From NCBI GenBank assembly GCA_034436155.1, contig DAOTVP010000041.1, positions 1 through 64,000 of the forward strand: DNA of 64,000 nt, in the 5' to 3' direction. The number at the start of each line of letters is the position of its first letter. Position 1 is the first letter of the stretch. Of the stretch, positions 34,358-43,815 are shown piece after piece. The stretch comes from GCA-2794515 sp034436155 (GTDB lineage: Bacteria > Chloroflexota > Anaerolineae > Aggregatilineales > Phototrophicaceae). The translations under genes and the position numbers were made by a program. The notes below the pieces were generated by a model that saw only the letters and a program-made list of their open reading frames with translations, did no database searches and was not told the DNA's origin.

Positions 34358-35503
34358 TTGGTAAAATTTTTAGGACGGGCTTATATCGGTATGGCGATTA
34401 TTTTGCTGAATACCCTCATCTTATTGCTTGGGATAGAGGGGGTTTCGTCTATCATCGTGTCGGGTAGACCGTCTGTCACCCAAACTGAGATAGAGGCTTT
34501 CACCAACCGCATTTTGTCGCTGGAATACTATCAGACCCAAGATTGGTCACGCACGTATTGGCGCGAGCATTTTGAAGCCGATAAATGGGATTATGTTCCA
34601 CATCGATTGTGGCAAACACGCCCATATACAGGTGAGACGATTAACATCAACCAAAATGGCAATCGCTTAACCCACGCATCGGATTGTAGCGATGACACCT
34701 ACCGCATTTATATCTTCGGCGGGTCTACGATCTGGGGGTATGGTGTGCCAGATTGGAATACCATCCCCACGGGGATTCAACTCGCGTTGATCGATGCGGG
34801 TGTATGTGTGGTGAATTTTGGTGAATTGGGTTACACATCCACCCAAAATTTACTTCGCCTATCCCAACTCATCGCGGGGGGGGATATTCCCGATATGGTG
34901 ATATTCTACGATGGCGCGAATGATGTCACAGCGGCGAATCGCAACAGCATTGCGGGCGGGCATTTTTATTACGAGACGATTCACCGTGTCGTCAATACCG
35001 ATGCGTTTGCGCCAAAATCGTACACATTCGGCGAGTCGTTGGTGAATTTTTTATCACAAACCGCGACCTATCGCTTAATCGTGGGCGATCCGCCAAAAGT
35101 TCAACCCAATTGGGCGTTGCCCCCGTTGGATGATGTGTTTGTGAATGCCACTGTTCAGACCTATCTGGATAATATCACGATGGCGAAGGCATTATCAGAC
35201 GCGCACGGTATCGAATTTGTGGCGTTTATCCAACCGATTTTGTTCATATCCGAGCGCCCCGTGAATGCAGAGGAACAACAATTTTTATGGGAGATGCCCG
35301 GTGGTCTGAGTGATTTGTTCTGGCGGGTGTATCCACAATGGGAGCAAGCCGCCGATGCGCGTGATTATCTATTCTATTTAGGCAAGGCACTCGATACCCA
35401 AGTAGAACGGGTGTGGATCGATTTTAATCACCTAAATCCAATAGGCAATCTGGCGATAGCGAATGAAATTGTGGCGATAATTCGCCCCCTGATAGAAGAA
35501 TAA
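34358..35503 (+). CDS. SGNH/GDSL-type hydrolase, membrane-anchored
   Basis: The 381-residue protein has an N-terminal membrane helix (about 8-33) and an SGNH hydrolase domain: GGSTIWGYG with the catalytic Ser of block I, the Gly of block II in FGELGYTS, IFYDGANDV with the block III Asn, and DFNHLNPIGN with the D-x-x-H pair of block V. SGNH enzymes are esterases, lipases or O-acetyl transferases and hydrolases of polysaccharide. The TTG start follows GAGGTG. It lies between pheS (9 bases upstream) and pheT (16 downstream), where no such gene is expected, and so is under the T-box. Confidence 0.85.
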   Translation: MVKFLGRAYIGMAIILLNTLILLLGIEGVSSIIVSGRPSVTQTEIEAFTNRILSLEYYQTQDWSRTYWREHFEADKWDYVPHRLWQTRPYTGETININQNGNRLTHASDCSDDTYRIYIFGGSTIWGYGVPDWNTIPTGIQLALIDAGVCVVNFGELGYTSTQNLLRLSQLIAGGDIPDMVIFYDGANDVTAANRNSIAGGHFYYETIHRVVNTDAFAPKSYTFGESLVNFLSQTATYRLIVGDPPKVQPNWALPPLDDVFVNATVQTYLDNITMAKALSDAHGIEFVAFIQPILFISERPVNAEEQQFLWEMPGGLSDLFWRVYPQWEQAADARDYLFYLGKALDTQVERVWIDFNHLNPIGNLAIANEIVAIIRPLIEE

Positions 35504-35519
35504 AAGGAGAAAGATAACC

Positions 35520-38099
35520 ATGCTTGTGCCACTCTCTTGGCTCAGAGAATTTGTCGAAATCGATATACCTGCCGAATTGCTCGCCGAAAAATTGACGGTT
35601 GCGGGCTTAGAGGTGGGCAAAATTCATTATATTGGTGTGCCACAAACCCAAGTCGAAGGCATCCGCCAACCCACATCGAATCATCTGGTGTGGGATAGAG
35701 ACCGGCTTGTTTTGGCGGCAATCCGTGAGGTAAAACCGCATCCCAATGCCGATCGGCTCGTGTTGGCGATGGTGGATTATGGCGGTGCAGAACTGGAACA
35801 ATGCGTCACGGGTGCGCCGAATTTATTTGAATATCGGGGTAAAGGGGAACTCAATCCGCCTTTGTGGACGGCATTCGCCCATGAAGGCGCAGAAGTGTGG
35901 GATGGTCATAGCGATGAACCCAAGCGCATGATCCTCAAGGGCAAAGATTTGCGCGGGGTATATAACAAAAGCATGGTGTGTTCCGAGAAAGAATTGGGTA
36001 TGTCCGATGATCATGACGGCGTTATCCTCATGCACACGCAACCGCACGATTTAGCGGGCAAGCCGTATCCCCCAGGCGCACCGTTACAAGATGTGTTGGG
36101 CGATATTATTTTCGAGGTCGAACTCACCCCGAATTTGGCGCGGTGTTTTTCGGTGTTGGGTGTCGCCCGCGAAGTGGCGGCGATTTTGGATAAGCCGATT
36201 AGACCGCTGAGTCATGACTTCCTCGCAGAAGGTGATCCGATCGATGGTCAAATTGAGATTCAAATTCAAAATCCAGACCTCAATCCGCGTTTTGTGGTGG
36301 CATTGTTGAAGAATACGACCATCAAACCATCGCCAGAATGGTTGCAACGGCGCTTAAAATTGGTCGGGCAACGTCCGATTAACAATATCGTCGACATCAC
36401 CAATTACATCACATTTGAATTGGGGCAACCGCTCCACGCCTTCGATTATGATAAATTGGTGGAACGCGCAGGCGGAAAAACGCCCACCATCATCACACGC
36501 TTGCCCAAAGAGGGCGAGACGTTGCTCACATTAGACGGGCAAAATCGTGTTTTGGAGGCGCATAATATCCTCGTGTGCGATACCGCAGGTGTCCTCAGTT
36601 TGGGCGGTATCATCGGCGGTGGCGAGACGGAAATTAGCGATACCACAACCAACGTGTTGCTCGAAGGCGCGAATTGGAATTTCATCAACATCCGCCGTTC
36701 TATGCAATCGCAAAAAGCCTTCACCGAAGCGGGGACGCGCTTCAGCAGAGGGGTGCATCCCAGCCAAGCGGTGATCGGGGTCTCGCGTGGGATTGAACTC
36801 ATGCGTCAGACGGGTGGTGGCAAAATTGCGAAGGGTCTGGTGGATGAATATCCCAATCCACCCAAGCCGATTCATATCACGTTGCATACCCGCGAAATTC
36901 GCCGTCTGTTGGGGATGGATTTCAGCACCGAAACGGCGGCGGATATGTTGCTACGTTTGGGCTTCGATGTGACCATCAAAGACGAGACGCTCCAAGTGAT
37001 TGTCCCCGACCATCGCACCGATATTAGCGATGATCCGACCATCGGGCAAGCCGACCTCATCGAAGAAATTGCCCGTATTCATGGTTATGATGCCATCCCG
37101 ACCACCATCATGGATGATGCCATGCCCCCGCAGTGGGTGAATATCACCTTCGAGCGCGAAGAACGTCTGCGCGATGTGTTGGTGGATTTGGGCTTGCGTG
37201 AAAATATCAGCTATCGCTTCACCACGCCCGAAATCGAATCGTACCTCGTGCCGAATGGGGCGACAGGCAATTTGCCATTCGACCCAGACCGTTATGTGAC
37301 GATACTGAACCCGATTTCGCCCGAAAAGACGGTGTTCCGTCAGAGTTTGTTGCCCAATTTGCTCCAAACGGTGTTGGCGAATCGGCGCTATCAGAATCAA
37401 CAGATGATTTTCGAGATTGGCAGTATTTACCAAACCACCAGCGCCGAATTGCCCGATGAATTGCGCCGTCTGAGCATCGTCATCACAGGGGCGCGGGATA
37501 GTGGCTCATGGTTGGGACGTGTCGAGGGTGATTTCGATTTCTTCGACCTGAAGGGCATCGTTGAGGGCATCGCACACGGCTTACACTTGCCCAATGTGCG
37601 CTATGAACCCAACAACGGCGCACATATCAGCTTGCATCCCGGACGGTCTGCGATTTTATATAGTGGTGATACGGTTATCGGCGCGTTTGGTGAATTGCAC
37701 CCGTTGGTGGCGCGTAGATTTGAACTCAGCGGCAGTCCCGTTTTGGTCACGGATTTCGATTTGGATGCGTTATTGCGCGTCTCGCAATTCGATTTCGCCG
37801 TGAAGCCATTGCCGATTACACCGCCCGTTTATGAAGATTTGGCGTTGGTGGTGCGCGATGATACCCCCGCGGCGATTGTCGAGGCGGTCATCCGTAAAGC
37901 GGGTGGCGATTTGCTCAAAGAGGTGACGCTATTCGATGTGTATCGCGGTGAGTCTATCCCGCAAGGGCATAAGAGCCTCGCGTATAGTCTGGTGTATCAG
38001 ACCGATGAAAAGACGCTCACCGATAAAGAGGTGGCGAGCGTGCGGAAGAAAATTATCGGCGCGTTAGAGCATCAAATCGGCGCGAAATTGCGGTCGTAG
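35520..38099 (+). CDS. pheT: phenylalanyl-tRNA synthetase beta subunit
   Basis: The 859-residue PheT has all expected domains: an N-terminal OB-fold tRNA-binding domain (about 55-170, including KPHPNADRL), B3/B4 editing domain (about 225-400), B5 (about 430-500), the catalytic-like core, and the C-terminal anticodon-binding FDX-ACB domain (about 760-859, PPVYEDLALVV at its start). The slightly long N-terminal region holds inserted segments compared with about 800-residue homologues. AAAGGAG precedes ATG 35520. Confidence 0.96.
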   Translation: MLVPLSWLREFVEIDIPAELLAEKLTVAGLEVGKIHYIGVPQTQVEGIRQPTSNHLVWDRDRLVLAAIREVKPHPNADRLVLAMVDYGGAELEQCVTGAPNLFEYRGKGELNPPLWTAFAHEGAEVWDGHSDEPKRMILKGKDLRGVYNKSMVCSEKELGMSDDHDGVILMHTQPHDLAGKPYPPGAPLQDVLGDIIFEVELTPNLARCFSVLGVAREVAAILDKPIRPLSHDFLAEGDPIDGQIEIQIQNPDLNPRFVVALLKNTTIKPSPEWLQRRLKLVGQRPINNIVDITNYITFELGQPLHAFDYDKLVERAGGKTPTIITRLPKEGETLLTLDGQNRVLEAHNILVCDTAGVLSLGGIIGGGETEISDTTTNVLLEGANWNFINIRRSMQSQKAFTEAGTRFSRGVHPSQAVIGVSRGIELMRQTGGGKIAKGLVDEYPNPPKPIHITLHTREIRRLLGMDFSTETAADMLLRLGFDVTIKDETLQVIVPDHRTDISDDPTIGQADLIEEIARIHGYDAIPTTIMDDAMPPQWVNITFEREERLRDVLVDLGLRENISYRFTTPEIESYLVPNGATGNLPFDPDRYVTILNPISPEKTVFRQSLLPNLLQTVLANRRYQNQQMIFEIGSIYQTTSAELPDELRRLSIVITGARDSGSWLGRVEGDFDFFDLKGIVEGIAHGLHLPNVRYEPNNGAHISLHPGRSAILYSGDTVIGAFGELHPLVARRFELSGSPVLVTDFDLDALLRVSQFDFAVKPLPITPPVYEDLALVVRDDTPAAIVEAVIRKAGGDLLKEVTLFDVYRGESIPQGHKSLAYSLVYQTDEKTLTDKEVASVRKKIIGALEHQIGAKLRS

Positions 38100-38116
38100 G
38101 ATGATATATATAAATT

Positions 38117-38345
38117 GCGGACGGCAAAAATGCCGTCCGTTGATATAAATGCACAGAAATAAGACGTGCAGAAGCGCGTCCAGTGAAATCGGCAATTTCA
38201 AATTATGGCATATTTAGGGACGATATACGCGCTTCACGCTAATCGTCCCGTACAGAAGCAATAATTTCTTAAATGTGTACAGGCGGACGAGCGAATCAGT
38301 GCAAAAAAGATATGTAGGGGTGGATTAGCGTAGCGTATATCCGCC
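38117..38345. repeat. dispersed palindromic repeats, four to five units
   Basis: The largest array in the window. CGGACGGC-AAAAAT-GCCGTCCG (38118-38140) could terminate pheT. Then come an ACGTGC/GCGCGT remnant (about 38162-38180), the full GGGACGATATACGCGC / GCTAATCGTCCC unit (about 38217-38252), a partial ACAGGCGGACGAGCG piece, and GGGGTGGATTAGCG / CGTATATCCGCCC (about 38319-38345). No gene is seen in this 267-base gap between convergent genes. Confidence 0.85.
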
Positions 38346-38366
38346 CTTAATCAAAACAGACTTGTG

Positions 38367-39608
38367 TTATCCCTTCTGTTTTTTCGGCAATGCCAAACTA
38401 AGCACCCCCGCGATGACCACCGCAACCGATACCACTTGAAAGGTCGTCCCTAAGCCGATGAGGTCGGCTAACCCGCCGATAATCAGACTACCCAACGCGC
38501 CTGTGGCGAATATTATCCCCAAAATTGCGCCACCCGCCATCCCTTTGCCTGTGGGGATGGTATCTTGTGCCAGCACCACGATGATGCTATGCACCCCGCC
38601 CGATAAACTGCCCGCGCCCAACGCCAAGATTAACGCCAGAACACCATCCGCCATCGGGAGCAAGAAAAAGGTCGGCGCAGAGGCGACCATCGTCACCATC
38701 ATCACCAGACGGCGGTCAAACCTATCGGCAAAATTGCCCACCACCACGCCAGAGATGCCCGCCGAAATCCAAAACAGGCTGGTGATAAATCCATATTCGG
38801 CAGGCGACCAGCCTTTTTGTTGGAAGAGGGCAGGGATAAAATTCACCGACCCCGGATTGGCTAACCCGCGAAATGTCACCATCACGCCGATAATCAACAA
38901 CGGCACGACCAACGATTTGGCTGTGACCATCTCCATCGGCTGCGTTTTGCCAGAGGCTTTATCGCGCCCTTCTTTCGTCCAAACAGGGATAGACGATAGC
39001 ATAAAGGTTGCGATAGGGAGCGCCAAAATCATCGTCATAAATAATGGCGAGGCGGTGTTATTCACCAACAGGCGGTTATCGATGCCCAACGGTTGCATGA
39101 ATGGCAATAACGGGTTTGGATTGGCATTATCGAGCAATAATCCCGCCAAAATCGGACCCGTTGCCAAGCCCAATTGCCCCAGCAGGAAAAAATAAGACAT
39201 ATTGCTGGCGGCGCGGGATCGATTGCTGACCGCCGAATGGAGCATCCCAACGGGGTGAACAGCACCACTGCCCACGCCTTGCAGGATGAACGGGATGAGC
39301 ATCAGGTAATAATTATGGGTGGTGATGGCGACCAACAGCCAGCTCATAAACATGCCCATCGTGACCATCAAACCGCCCGCACCGAGCAAGCGCCCGCCAT
39401 TTTTATCGGCTAATAAGCCAAACGCGGGTTGTGTGAGCGCCCCCGTTAATTGTTGGGCGCTGATGGCGAAGCCGATTTGCGTGTTGGTCATCGGCACAAT
39501 CGCCACGCTCATAAACACCAGAATCACCGACCCCATCGACATAAAAATGTCGTTGGCGAGATGCCCAAATCCCACCGACCAAAAAGAACGTTCCTTTGGG
39601 ATATACAT
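38367..39608 (-). CDS. MFS transporter, FPR/fosmidomycin-resistance-like
   Basis: The protein (413 residues from ATG 39608) has twelve hydrophobic helices and the MFS loop motif LLADKNGGRLLGAGG (between helices 2 and 3), with the second-half equivalent VVGNFADRFDRRLVMM. The opening FGHLANDIFM, with GSVILVFM after it, is like fosmidomycin-resistance (Fsr) proteins. It would export a small molecule by proton antiport; the substrate is unknown. ATG 39608 has AAAGGG 5 bases upstream; starts further out would run into the tRNA-Ser region upstream. Confidence 0.82.
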   Translation of the reverse strand: MYIPKERSFWSVGFGHLANDIFMSMGSVILVFMSVAIVPMTNTQIGFAISAQQLTGALTQPAFGLLADKNGGRLLGAGGLMVTMGMFMSWLLVAITTHNYYLMLIPFILQGVGSGAVHPVGMLHSAVSNRSRAASNMSYFFLLGQLGLATGPILAGLLLDNANPNPLLPFMQPLGIDNRLLVNNTASPLFMTMILALPIATFMLSSIPVWTKEGRDKASGKTQPMEMVTAKSLVVPLLIIGVMVTFRGLANPGSVNFIPALFQQKGWSPAEYGFITSLFWISAGISGVVVGNFADRFDRRLVMMVTMVASAPTFFLLPMADGVLALILALGAGSLSGGVHSIIVVLAQDTIPTGKGMAGGAILGIIFATGALGSLIIGGLADLIGLGTTFQVVSVAVVIAGVLSLALPKKQKG

Positions 39609-39740
39609 ATAGACCCTTTTTCGTGTTGTGTTCAATGGATATATTGCTACGGATATTTTACGAGGCGTAGGTCTTACCATTTGATACCAATTTCATGCCC
39701 TACACACCACGCCCATTCTATGCTATCATATCCCCCACAC

Positions 39741-39827
39741 GGAGAGGTGCCAGAGTGGCCGATTGGGTCTGTCTCGAAAACAGATGTACCTGCAAGGGTA
39801 CCGTGGGTTCGAATCCCACCTTCTCCG
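39741..39827 (+). tRNA. tRNA-Ser (anticodon CGA)
   Basis: The 87-base class II tRNA has acceptor GGAGAGG pairing with CTTCTCC (one G-U) and discriminator G. The anticodon stem TCTGT/ACAGA encloses CTCGAAA, giving anticodon CGA, and there is a long variable arm (GTACC...GGTAC). The T arm is GTGGGTTCGAATCCCAC. CCA is not encoded. TATCAT 12 bases before the 5' end may be the -10 box. Confidence 0.97.
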
Positions 39828-39875
39828 CTCCGCTTATCTCCCCACGAAAATCCCCCAATTCATAGAGGAAAACGT

Positions 39876-40406
39876 ATGTCTGAAGGATTGATTCTGCAAC
39901 AACGACTCGCTAAAGACGAATTTTTTGAATATGACGACCAATCGCCCCTCAATGATGCCCAAAAAGTAGAATTCACCCACCTGAATTATTATCCCTATAA
40001 CCCCGTGCTGGCGTTGGTAGTGGATGTGACCCCGATTGAAAATACGCCCCCCGCGCAAATCCTCACCACCAAAGATACCATTCGCAATTATCAACGCTAT
40101 GGCACATTCACGTTTGAGGTGGACGGTCAAGCGGTGACGCTCACGATTTATCAGACCCCGCACGGCTTTTTTCTGCCCTTTGTCGATGCCAACGCGGGCA
40201 AAGAGACGTACCCCGCGGGGCGTTATATAGATCCTGTGAAATTGCCTGATGGTCGGTTTGTGGTGGATTTTAACACGGCATATAATCCGTATTGTGCCTA
40301 TAATGACCGTTACGATTGTCCGCTCACACCCGCCGAAAATCGGATAAGTGTGGCGATTTTGGCGGGCGAAAAAATCCCGACAGGTGATTGGGTAGAGTTG
40401 AAGTAA
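39876..40406 (+). CDS. DUF1684 domain-containing protein
   Basis: The 176-residue protein is a full DUF1684 domain: a hydrophobic YYPYNP segment, then GTFTFEVDGQAVTLTIYQ, FLPFVDANAGKETYPAGRYID and the conserved DFNTAYNPYCAYNDRYDCPLTP near the C-terminus, in which a Cys and Asp/Asn residues are invariant. The family is of unknown function. ATG 39876 has GAGGAAAA upstream; an in-frame extension would run through the tRNA. The stop overlaps the next start (TAATG). Confidence 0.85.
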   Translation: MSEGLILQQRLAKDEFFEYDDQSPLNDAQKVEFTHLNYYPYNPVLALVVDVTPIENTPPAQILTTKDTIRNYQRYGTFTFEVDGQAVTLTIYQTPHGFFLPFVDANAGKETYPAGRYIDPVKLPDGRFVVDFNTAYNPYCAYNDRYDCPLTPAENRISVAILAGEKIPTGDWVELK

Positions 40407-41731
40407 TGGATATGCAAAAACGATATGTACGGGTGCGATTTATCGCGTCCATTGGCTTCATCGTTATACTATTTCTTTTATCGGCATGTGGCACATCACC
40501 CGCCGTCATACCGACACCCGAAACGGCGACCCCTGCCGTTAATACCACCCCATTACCCCCTGTACCGACCAATTTCCCAACCGAAAGCGCCAATTTACCC
40601 GCGCAACATTTTGTCGTGTGGTTTCCAGAGACGCTTGCACCATCCGATAACCCCGATGTGGCGACTTTGCTGAATGACCAATTGAACGGATTCATCGCCG
40701 AACAAGATGAAGCCCTCACCATTGAATTTCGGTTGCGCCGATATGCCGAAACGGGCGGTATTTTGCCTACGCTCCGCACCGCCAATAAAGTTGCGCCCGG
40801 TGCCTTGCCCGATATTACATTGGTGCGCCGTGAAGATTTGCCCGCGCTCATCCAAGAAGGCATCCCCGTTTTACTCGAAGGGCATTTATCCAGTAGCATC
40901 ATCGGCGATTTATTCCCGCCTGCGCTCCAAATGGGGCGGGTGCAAAATCAAATTTATGCCTTGCCGTATGTGTTGGATTTGAATTTATTGGCATTTTATG
41001 GCGATGAAAATCAACCGACTGCATGGACATTTGAAGCCATTTTAGGGGCGAATGCCTTTTGGAACTTCCCCGCAGGGCGGACGACAGGTCTGAATAGCGT
41101 CTTGTTTTTGCAATATTTGGCGGCGGGTGGCACACTCGCCAATGATGGTACGCTCAATTTGAATGTTGATGCGCTCGCCACCGTCTTTAATTTTTATGAG
41201 CAAGCCTATCGTGCCAATCTGATAGATGATTCGATGCTCGATTTTACATCTACGAGTGATTATGTTCGCTCGCTAACATCGGGTGATTTGCGGGCAGGGG
41301 TGATGAACGCTTCAACTTATCTGAGCCAACTCGATGATGATGTGCGTTTATTTTCATCGGCTATCCCGACTGCCAATGGCGATGCCATTGCCCTGATGAA
41401 TGGGTGGGTGTGGATTGTCACCGCGAAGACGGCGGATAAACAAGCAACGGCGTATCATTTTATAGAATGGATGATGGGCAATTCGCGCCAAGCGGATTAT
41501 GCCCAATTGGTGAATCTATTGCCCTCACAACGAGGCGCATTGACACAAATGGCGCTCTCTAATGCCGATATTGCGCTCTTCGCCGATTTATTGAGCAACG
41601 CCGTCCTCATGCCAACCGATAACAACACGGGCGCGGTGGCGCGTGCCATTCAGACGGCATTCACCAGCGTCATATCGGGCGATATGACCGCCGAGGAAGC
41701 CGTCGAATCGGTGCAAAATCAGTTTGAGTAG
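40406..41731 (+). CDS. extracellular solute-binding lipoprotein (ABC, family 1)
   Basis: The 441-residue protein has a lipoprotein signal (basic start, FIVILFLLSACG), a Thr/Pro linker, and the two-lobed solute-binding fold of sugar ABC transporters. QIYALPYVLDLNLLAFYGD is the characteristic first hinge strand. A later MNGWVWIVTAKTADKQATAYHFIEWMM region is present. No permease or ATPase gene lies beside it. The start overlaps the DUF1684 stop by one base, implying coupling. The substrate is unknown. Confidence 0.85.
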   Translation: MDMQKRYVRVRFIASIGFIVILFLLSACGTSPAVIPTPETATPAVNTTPLPPVPTNFPTESANLPAQHFVVWFPETLAPSDNPDVATLLNDQLNGFIAEQDEALTIEFRLRRYAETGGILPTLRTANKVAPGALPDITLVRREDLPALIQEGIPVLLEGHLSSSIIGDLFPPALQMGRVQNQIYALPYVLDLNLLAFYGDENQPTAWTFEAILGANAFWNFPAGRTTGLNSVLFLQYLAAGGTLANDGTLNLNVDALATVFNFYEQAYRANLIDDSMLDFTSTSDYVRSLTSGDLRAGVMNASTYLSQLDDDVRLFSSAIPTANGDAIALMNGWVWIVTAKTADKQATAYHFIEWMMGNSRQADYAQLVNLLPSQRGALTQMALSNADIALFADLLSNAVLMPTDNNTGAVARAIQTAFTSVISGDMTAEEAVESVQNQFE

Positions 41732-41742
41732 ATGTGTTATTT

Positions 41743-41830
41743 TATGGCGGATATACGAGGCTAACGCCTCTAATCCGCCAGTACAAATTGGGCTGTAGGG
41801 GCGGATTAACGAAGTGTATATCCGCCCTAA
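41743..41830. repeat. dispersed palindromic repeats, two units
   Basis: The units are GGCGGATATACGAGGCTAACGCCTCTAATCCGCC (41745-41778) and GGGGCGGATTAACGAAGTGTATATCCGCCC (about 41798-41828). They lie between convergent genes and could also act as a shared terminator. Confidence 0.85.
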
Positions 41831-41837
41831 ACCAGAG

Positions 41838-42635
41838 CTATGATTTTTTCTGGCGTTCATAAATGATCCGCAACCCGTCTAATGTCAATTCGGGCGCGAT
41901 GGTGTGGATGCAATCGGTATGTGATTGGATGAGCGCCGATAATCCACCGGTGGCGATGACCAAAATATCGGCTTCGGCAGGGGCATAACCATGGCTCACC
42001 ATCGCCGTCTTGATGCGCTGAATCAGACCTTCTATCAGCGCCACATAGCCCCAAAAAATCCCGCTTTGCATGGCGTGAATGGTGTTCCCGCCGATGGGGT
42101 CGGGTGGGGGTTGCAAATCGACTTTGTGTAGTCGCGCCGCTCGGCTCACCAATGCGTCATGTGCTAAGCCAATCCCAGGCGAAATCGCGCCACCGCAATA
42201 TGCGCCATCTGCCGATACGACATCAAACGTGGTAGCTGTGCCGAAATCGATCACAATCGCGGGTTTTTTGCCATACAATGCCACCACCGCCGCGGCGTTG
42301 ATGATGCGGTCTGCGCCGGCTTGTTCGGGCTGATCTATGGCGATTTTCACGCCTGTATCCAGTTTATGCGTGACGACAATCGGTTGTATGCCCACATAGC
42401 GTTCTATCAATTCGCTAAAGGTGGCGGTGAGCGGTGGCACGACACTGCCGATAATCACGCCTGTAATAGCTTTCCAACCGACATCGGCGCTATTCAAAAA
42501 ATTACGGAGCAAAACGGCGTATTCATCGGGCATTTTATCGGCGACTGTCCGCGCACGCCAATTTAATGCCCATGAATTGGCAGTCCATAACCCCATGTGA
42601 ACATTGGTATTGCCAATATCAATCACCAGTAACAT
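41838..42635 (-). CDS. coaX: type III pantothenate kinase
   Basis: The 265-residue enzyme phosphorylates pantothenate, the first step of coenzyme A synthesis, and belongs to the ASKHA fold. Seen are the N-terminal phosphate loop DIGNTNVHMGLW, the GADRIINAAAV segment, the catalytic-Asp strand IVIDFGTATTFD, and PGIGLAHDAL. Length is typical. It lies 3 bases after the M42 peptidase gene. CoaX enzymes are not inhibited by CoA. Confidence 0.95.
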   Translation of the reverse strand: MLLVIDIGNTNVHMGLWTANSWALNWRARTVADKMPDEYAVLLRNFLNSADVGWKAITGVIIGSVVPPLTATFSELIERYVGIQPIVVTHKLDTGVKIAIDQPEQAGADRIINAAAVVALYGKKPAIVIDFGTATTFDVVSADGAYCGGAISPGIGLAHDALVSRAARLHKVDLQPPPDPIGGNTIHAMQSGIFWGYVALIEGLIQRIKTAMVSHGYAPAEADILVIATGGLSALIQSHTDCIHTIAPELTLDGLRIIYERQKKS

Positions 42636-42638
42636 CGC

Positions 42639-43700
42639 TTATTCCACCTCCGCCAGCATGAATTGGGCGAGCAAATGTGATGAGTGGAGCAGGGCATCTT
42701 GATGCGTGCGCTCATAGGCATGAGACGCATCGACACCCGGTCCCGCCAATCCCACTTTTGCGCCACCACCCGCCCGCCAGTAGGCTGTGCCATCGGATGA
42801 ATAATGCAAATAAATATCCACCTGATGTTTAATGCCGTTGACCTCTGCCAGACGGCGCAATTTATTATTCATATCAAAATGATACGGACCGCCACCATCT
42901 TTGACGCAAATGCTGACGGAAAATTCATCCCCCGCCTGACCAACCCCGATCGCGCCCATATCCACCGAGACCAATTCGGCGAGATTATCGGGCAAGCCAT
43001 TCGCGCCACCATGCCCAACTTCTTCGTAATGCGAGATATGGATATACACATCCTGCGCGGGGGTGAGATTGGCGTGTTTAATTGCCATAAGTGCGCCATA
43101 GATACACGCGACACCCGCTTTATCATCCAAAAAGCGCCCACGAATGAACCCGCTTGGAGTGACTTCTACACGCGGATCGATGAAGATAAAGTCGCCTACA
43201 CCGATGCCCAATGCGCGGGTTTCGGCTTCGCTGGATGTGCGCTCATCTATACGGATTTCGATGGTCTCTTCGTTGCGTTCTAAATTGCGAATTTTGCTGT
43301 TCACATGCACCGATGTGTTGGCGGGGTGGATGCTCCCGCGAATCCGCCGATTGTCGTGTGTGCGGATGGTCACACCTTCCGATTCGATACCACCCCATAA
43401 CACCCCGCCGATATTGATACATTTTAGCCGTCCGTTGGATTTAATTTCTTTGACCATCAGACCGAGCGTATCAATATGTGCGGTTAACCCGATGGGGGAA
43501 TCGTGTTTTTTGCCCGCGAGTTTGGCGACCAGCGCCCCTTTGCGCGTTTGCGAAATGGCTAAATTCGGCATCTGGAGCGCCTCAAACGCCTTTTGGACAT
43601 AGGCTATCGCTTCGGGGTGATACCCAGTGGGGCTAGGGGTATTGAGTAACCCGACTAAAAAGTCGGTTATGGCAGGTATATCAAAATTGAGTGACGACAT
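42639..43700 (-). CDS. M42-family metallo-aminopeptidase
   Basis: The 353-residue protein is an M42 (glutamyl aminopeptidase/cellulase M-like) zinc exopeptidase. It shows the first metal His and Asp (H75, D77 in GLTAHIDTLG), the conserved FLDDKAGVA bridging Asp, catalytic Glu pair HYEEVGHGG, VSVDMGAIG with the next ligand Asp, and the last ligand His in VDASHAYERTH. ATG 43700 is chosen; homology starts there and upstream codons are not conserved-looking. It degrades short peptides in the cytoplasm. It is followed by coaX. Confidence 0.93.
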   Translation of the reverse strand: MSSLNFDIPAITDFLVGLLNTPSPTGYHPEAIAYVQKAFEALQMPNLAISQTRKGALVAKLAGKKHDSPIGLTAHIDTLGLMVKEIKSNGRLKCINIGGVLWGGIESEGVTIRTHDNRRIRGSIHPANTSVHVNSKIRNLERNEETIEIRIDERTSSEAETRALGIGVGDFIFIDPRVEVTPSGFIRGRFLDDKAGVACIYGALMAIKHANLTPAQDVYIHISHYEEVGHGGANGLPDNLAELVSVDMGAIGVGQAGDEFSVSICVKDGGGPYHFDMNNKLRRLAEVNGIKHQVDIYLHYSSDGTAYWRAGGGAKVGLAGPGVDASHAYERTHQDALLHSSHLLAQFMLAEVE

Positions 43701-43815
43701 CACAATGAACTCTTTTCTTGGTGGTGGGCAAAATCCCAAAAAATCCGCTATCATATACGTGTAACGATGTTTGTTTTTAATCATAACATGAGACACCACA
43801 CAAGGGCAAAGTCAT

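Noticed and set aside
39450..39875. Long N-terminal extension of the DUF1684 gene
   Set aside because: It would run through the whole tRNA-Ser gene and has no start signals; ATG 39876 has a Shine-Dalgarno and matches the family start.
40406..41731. Complete sugar ABC transporter
   Set aside because: Only the binding protein is present; no permease or ATPase gene lies beside it.
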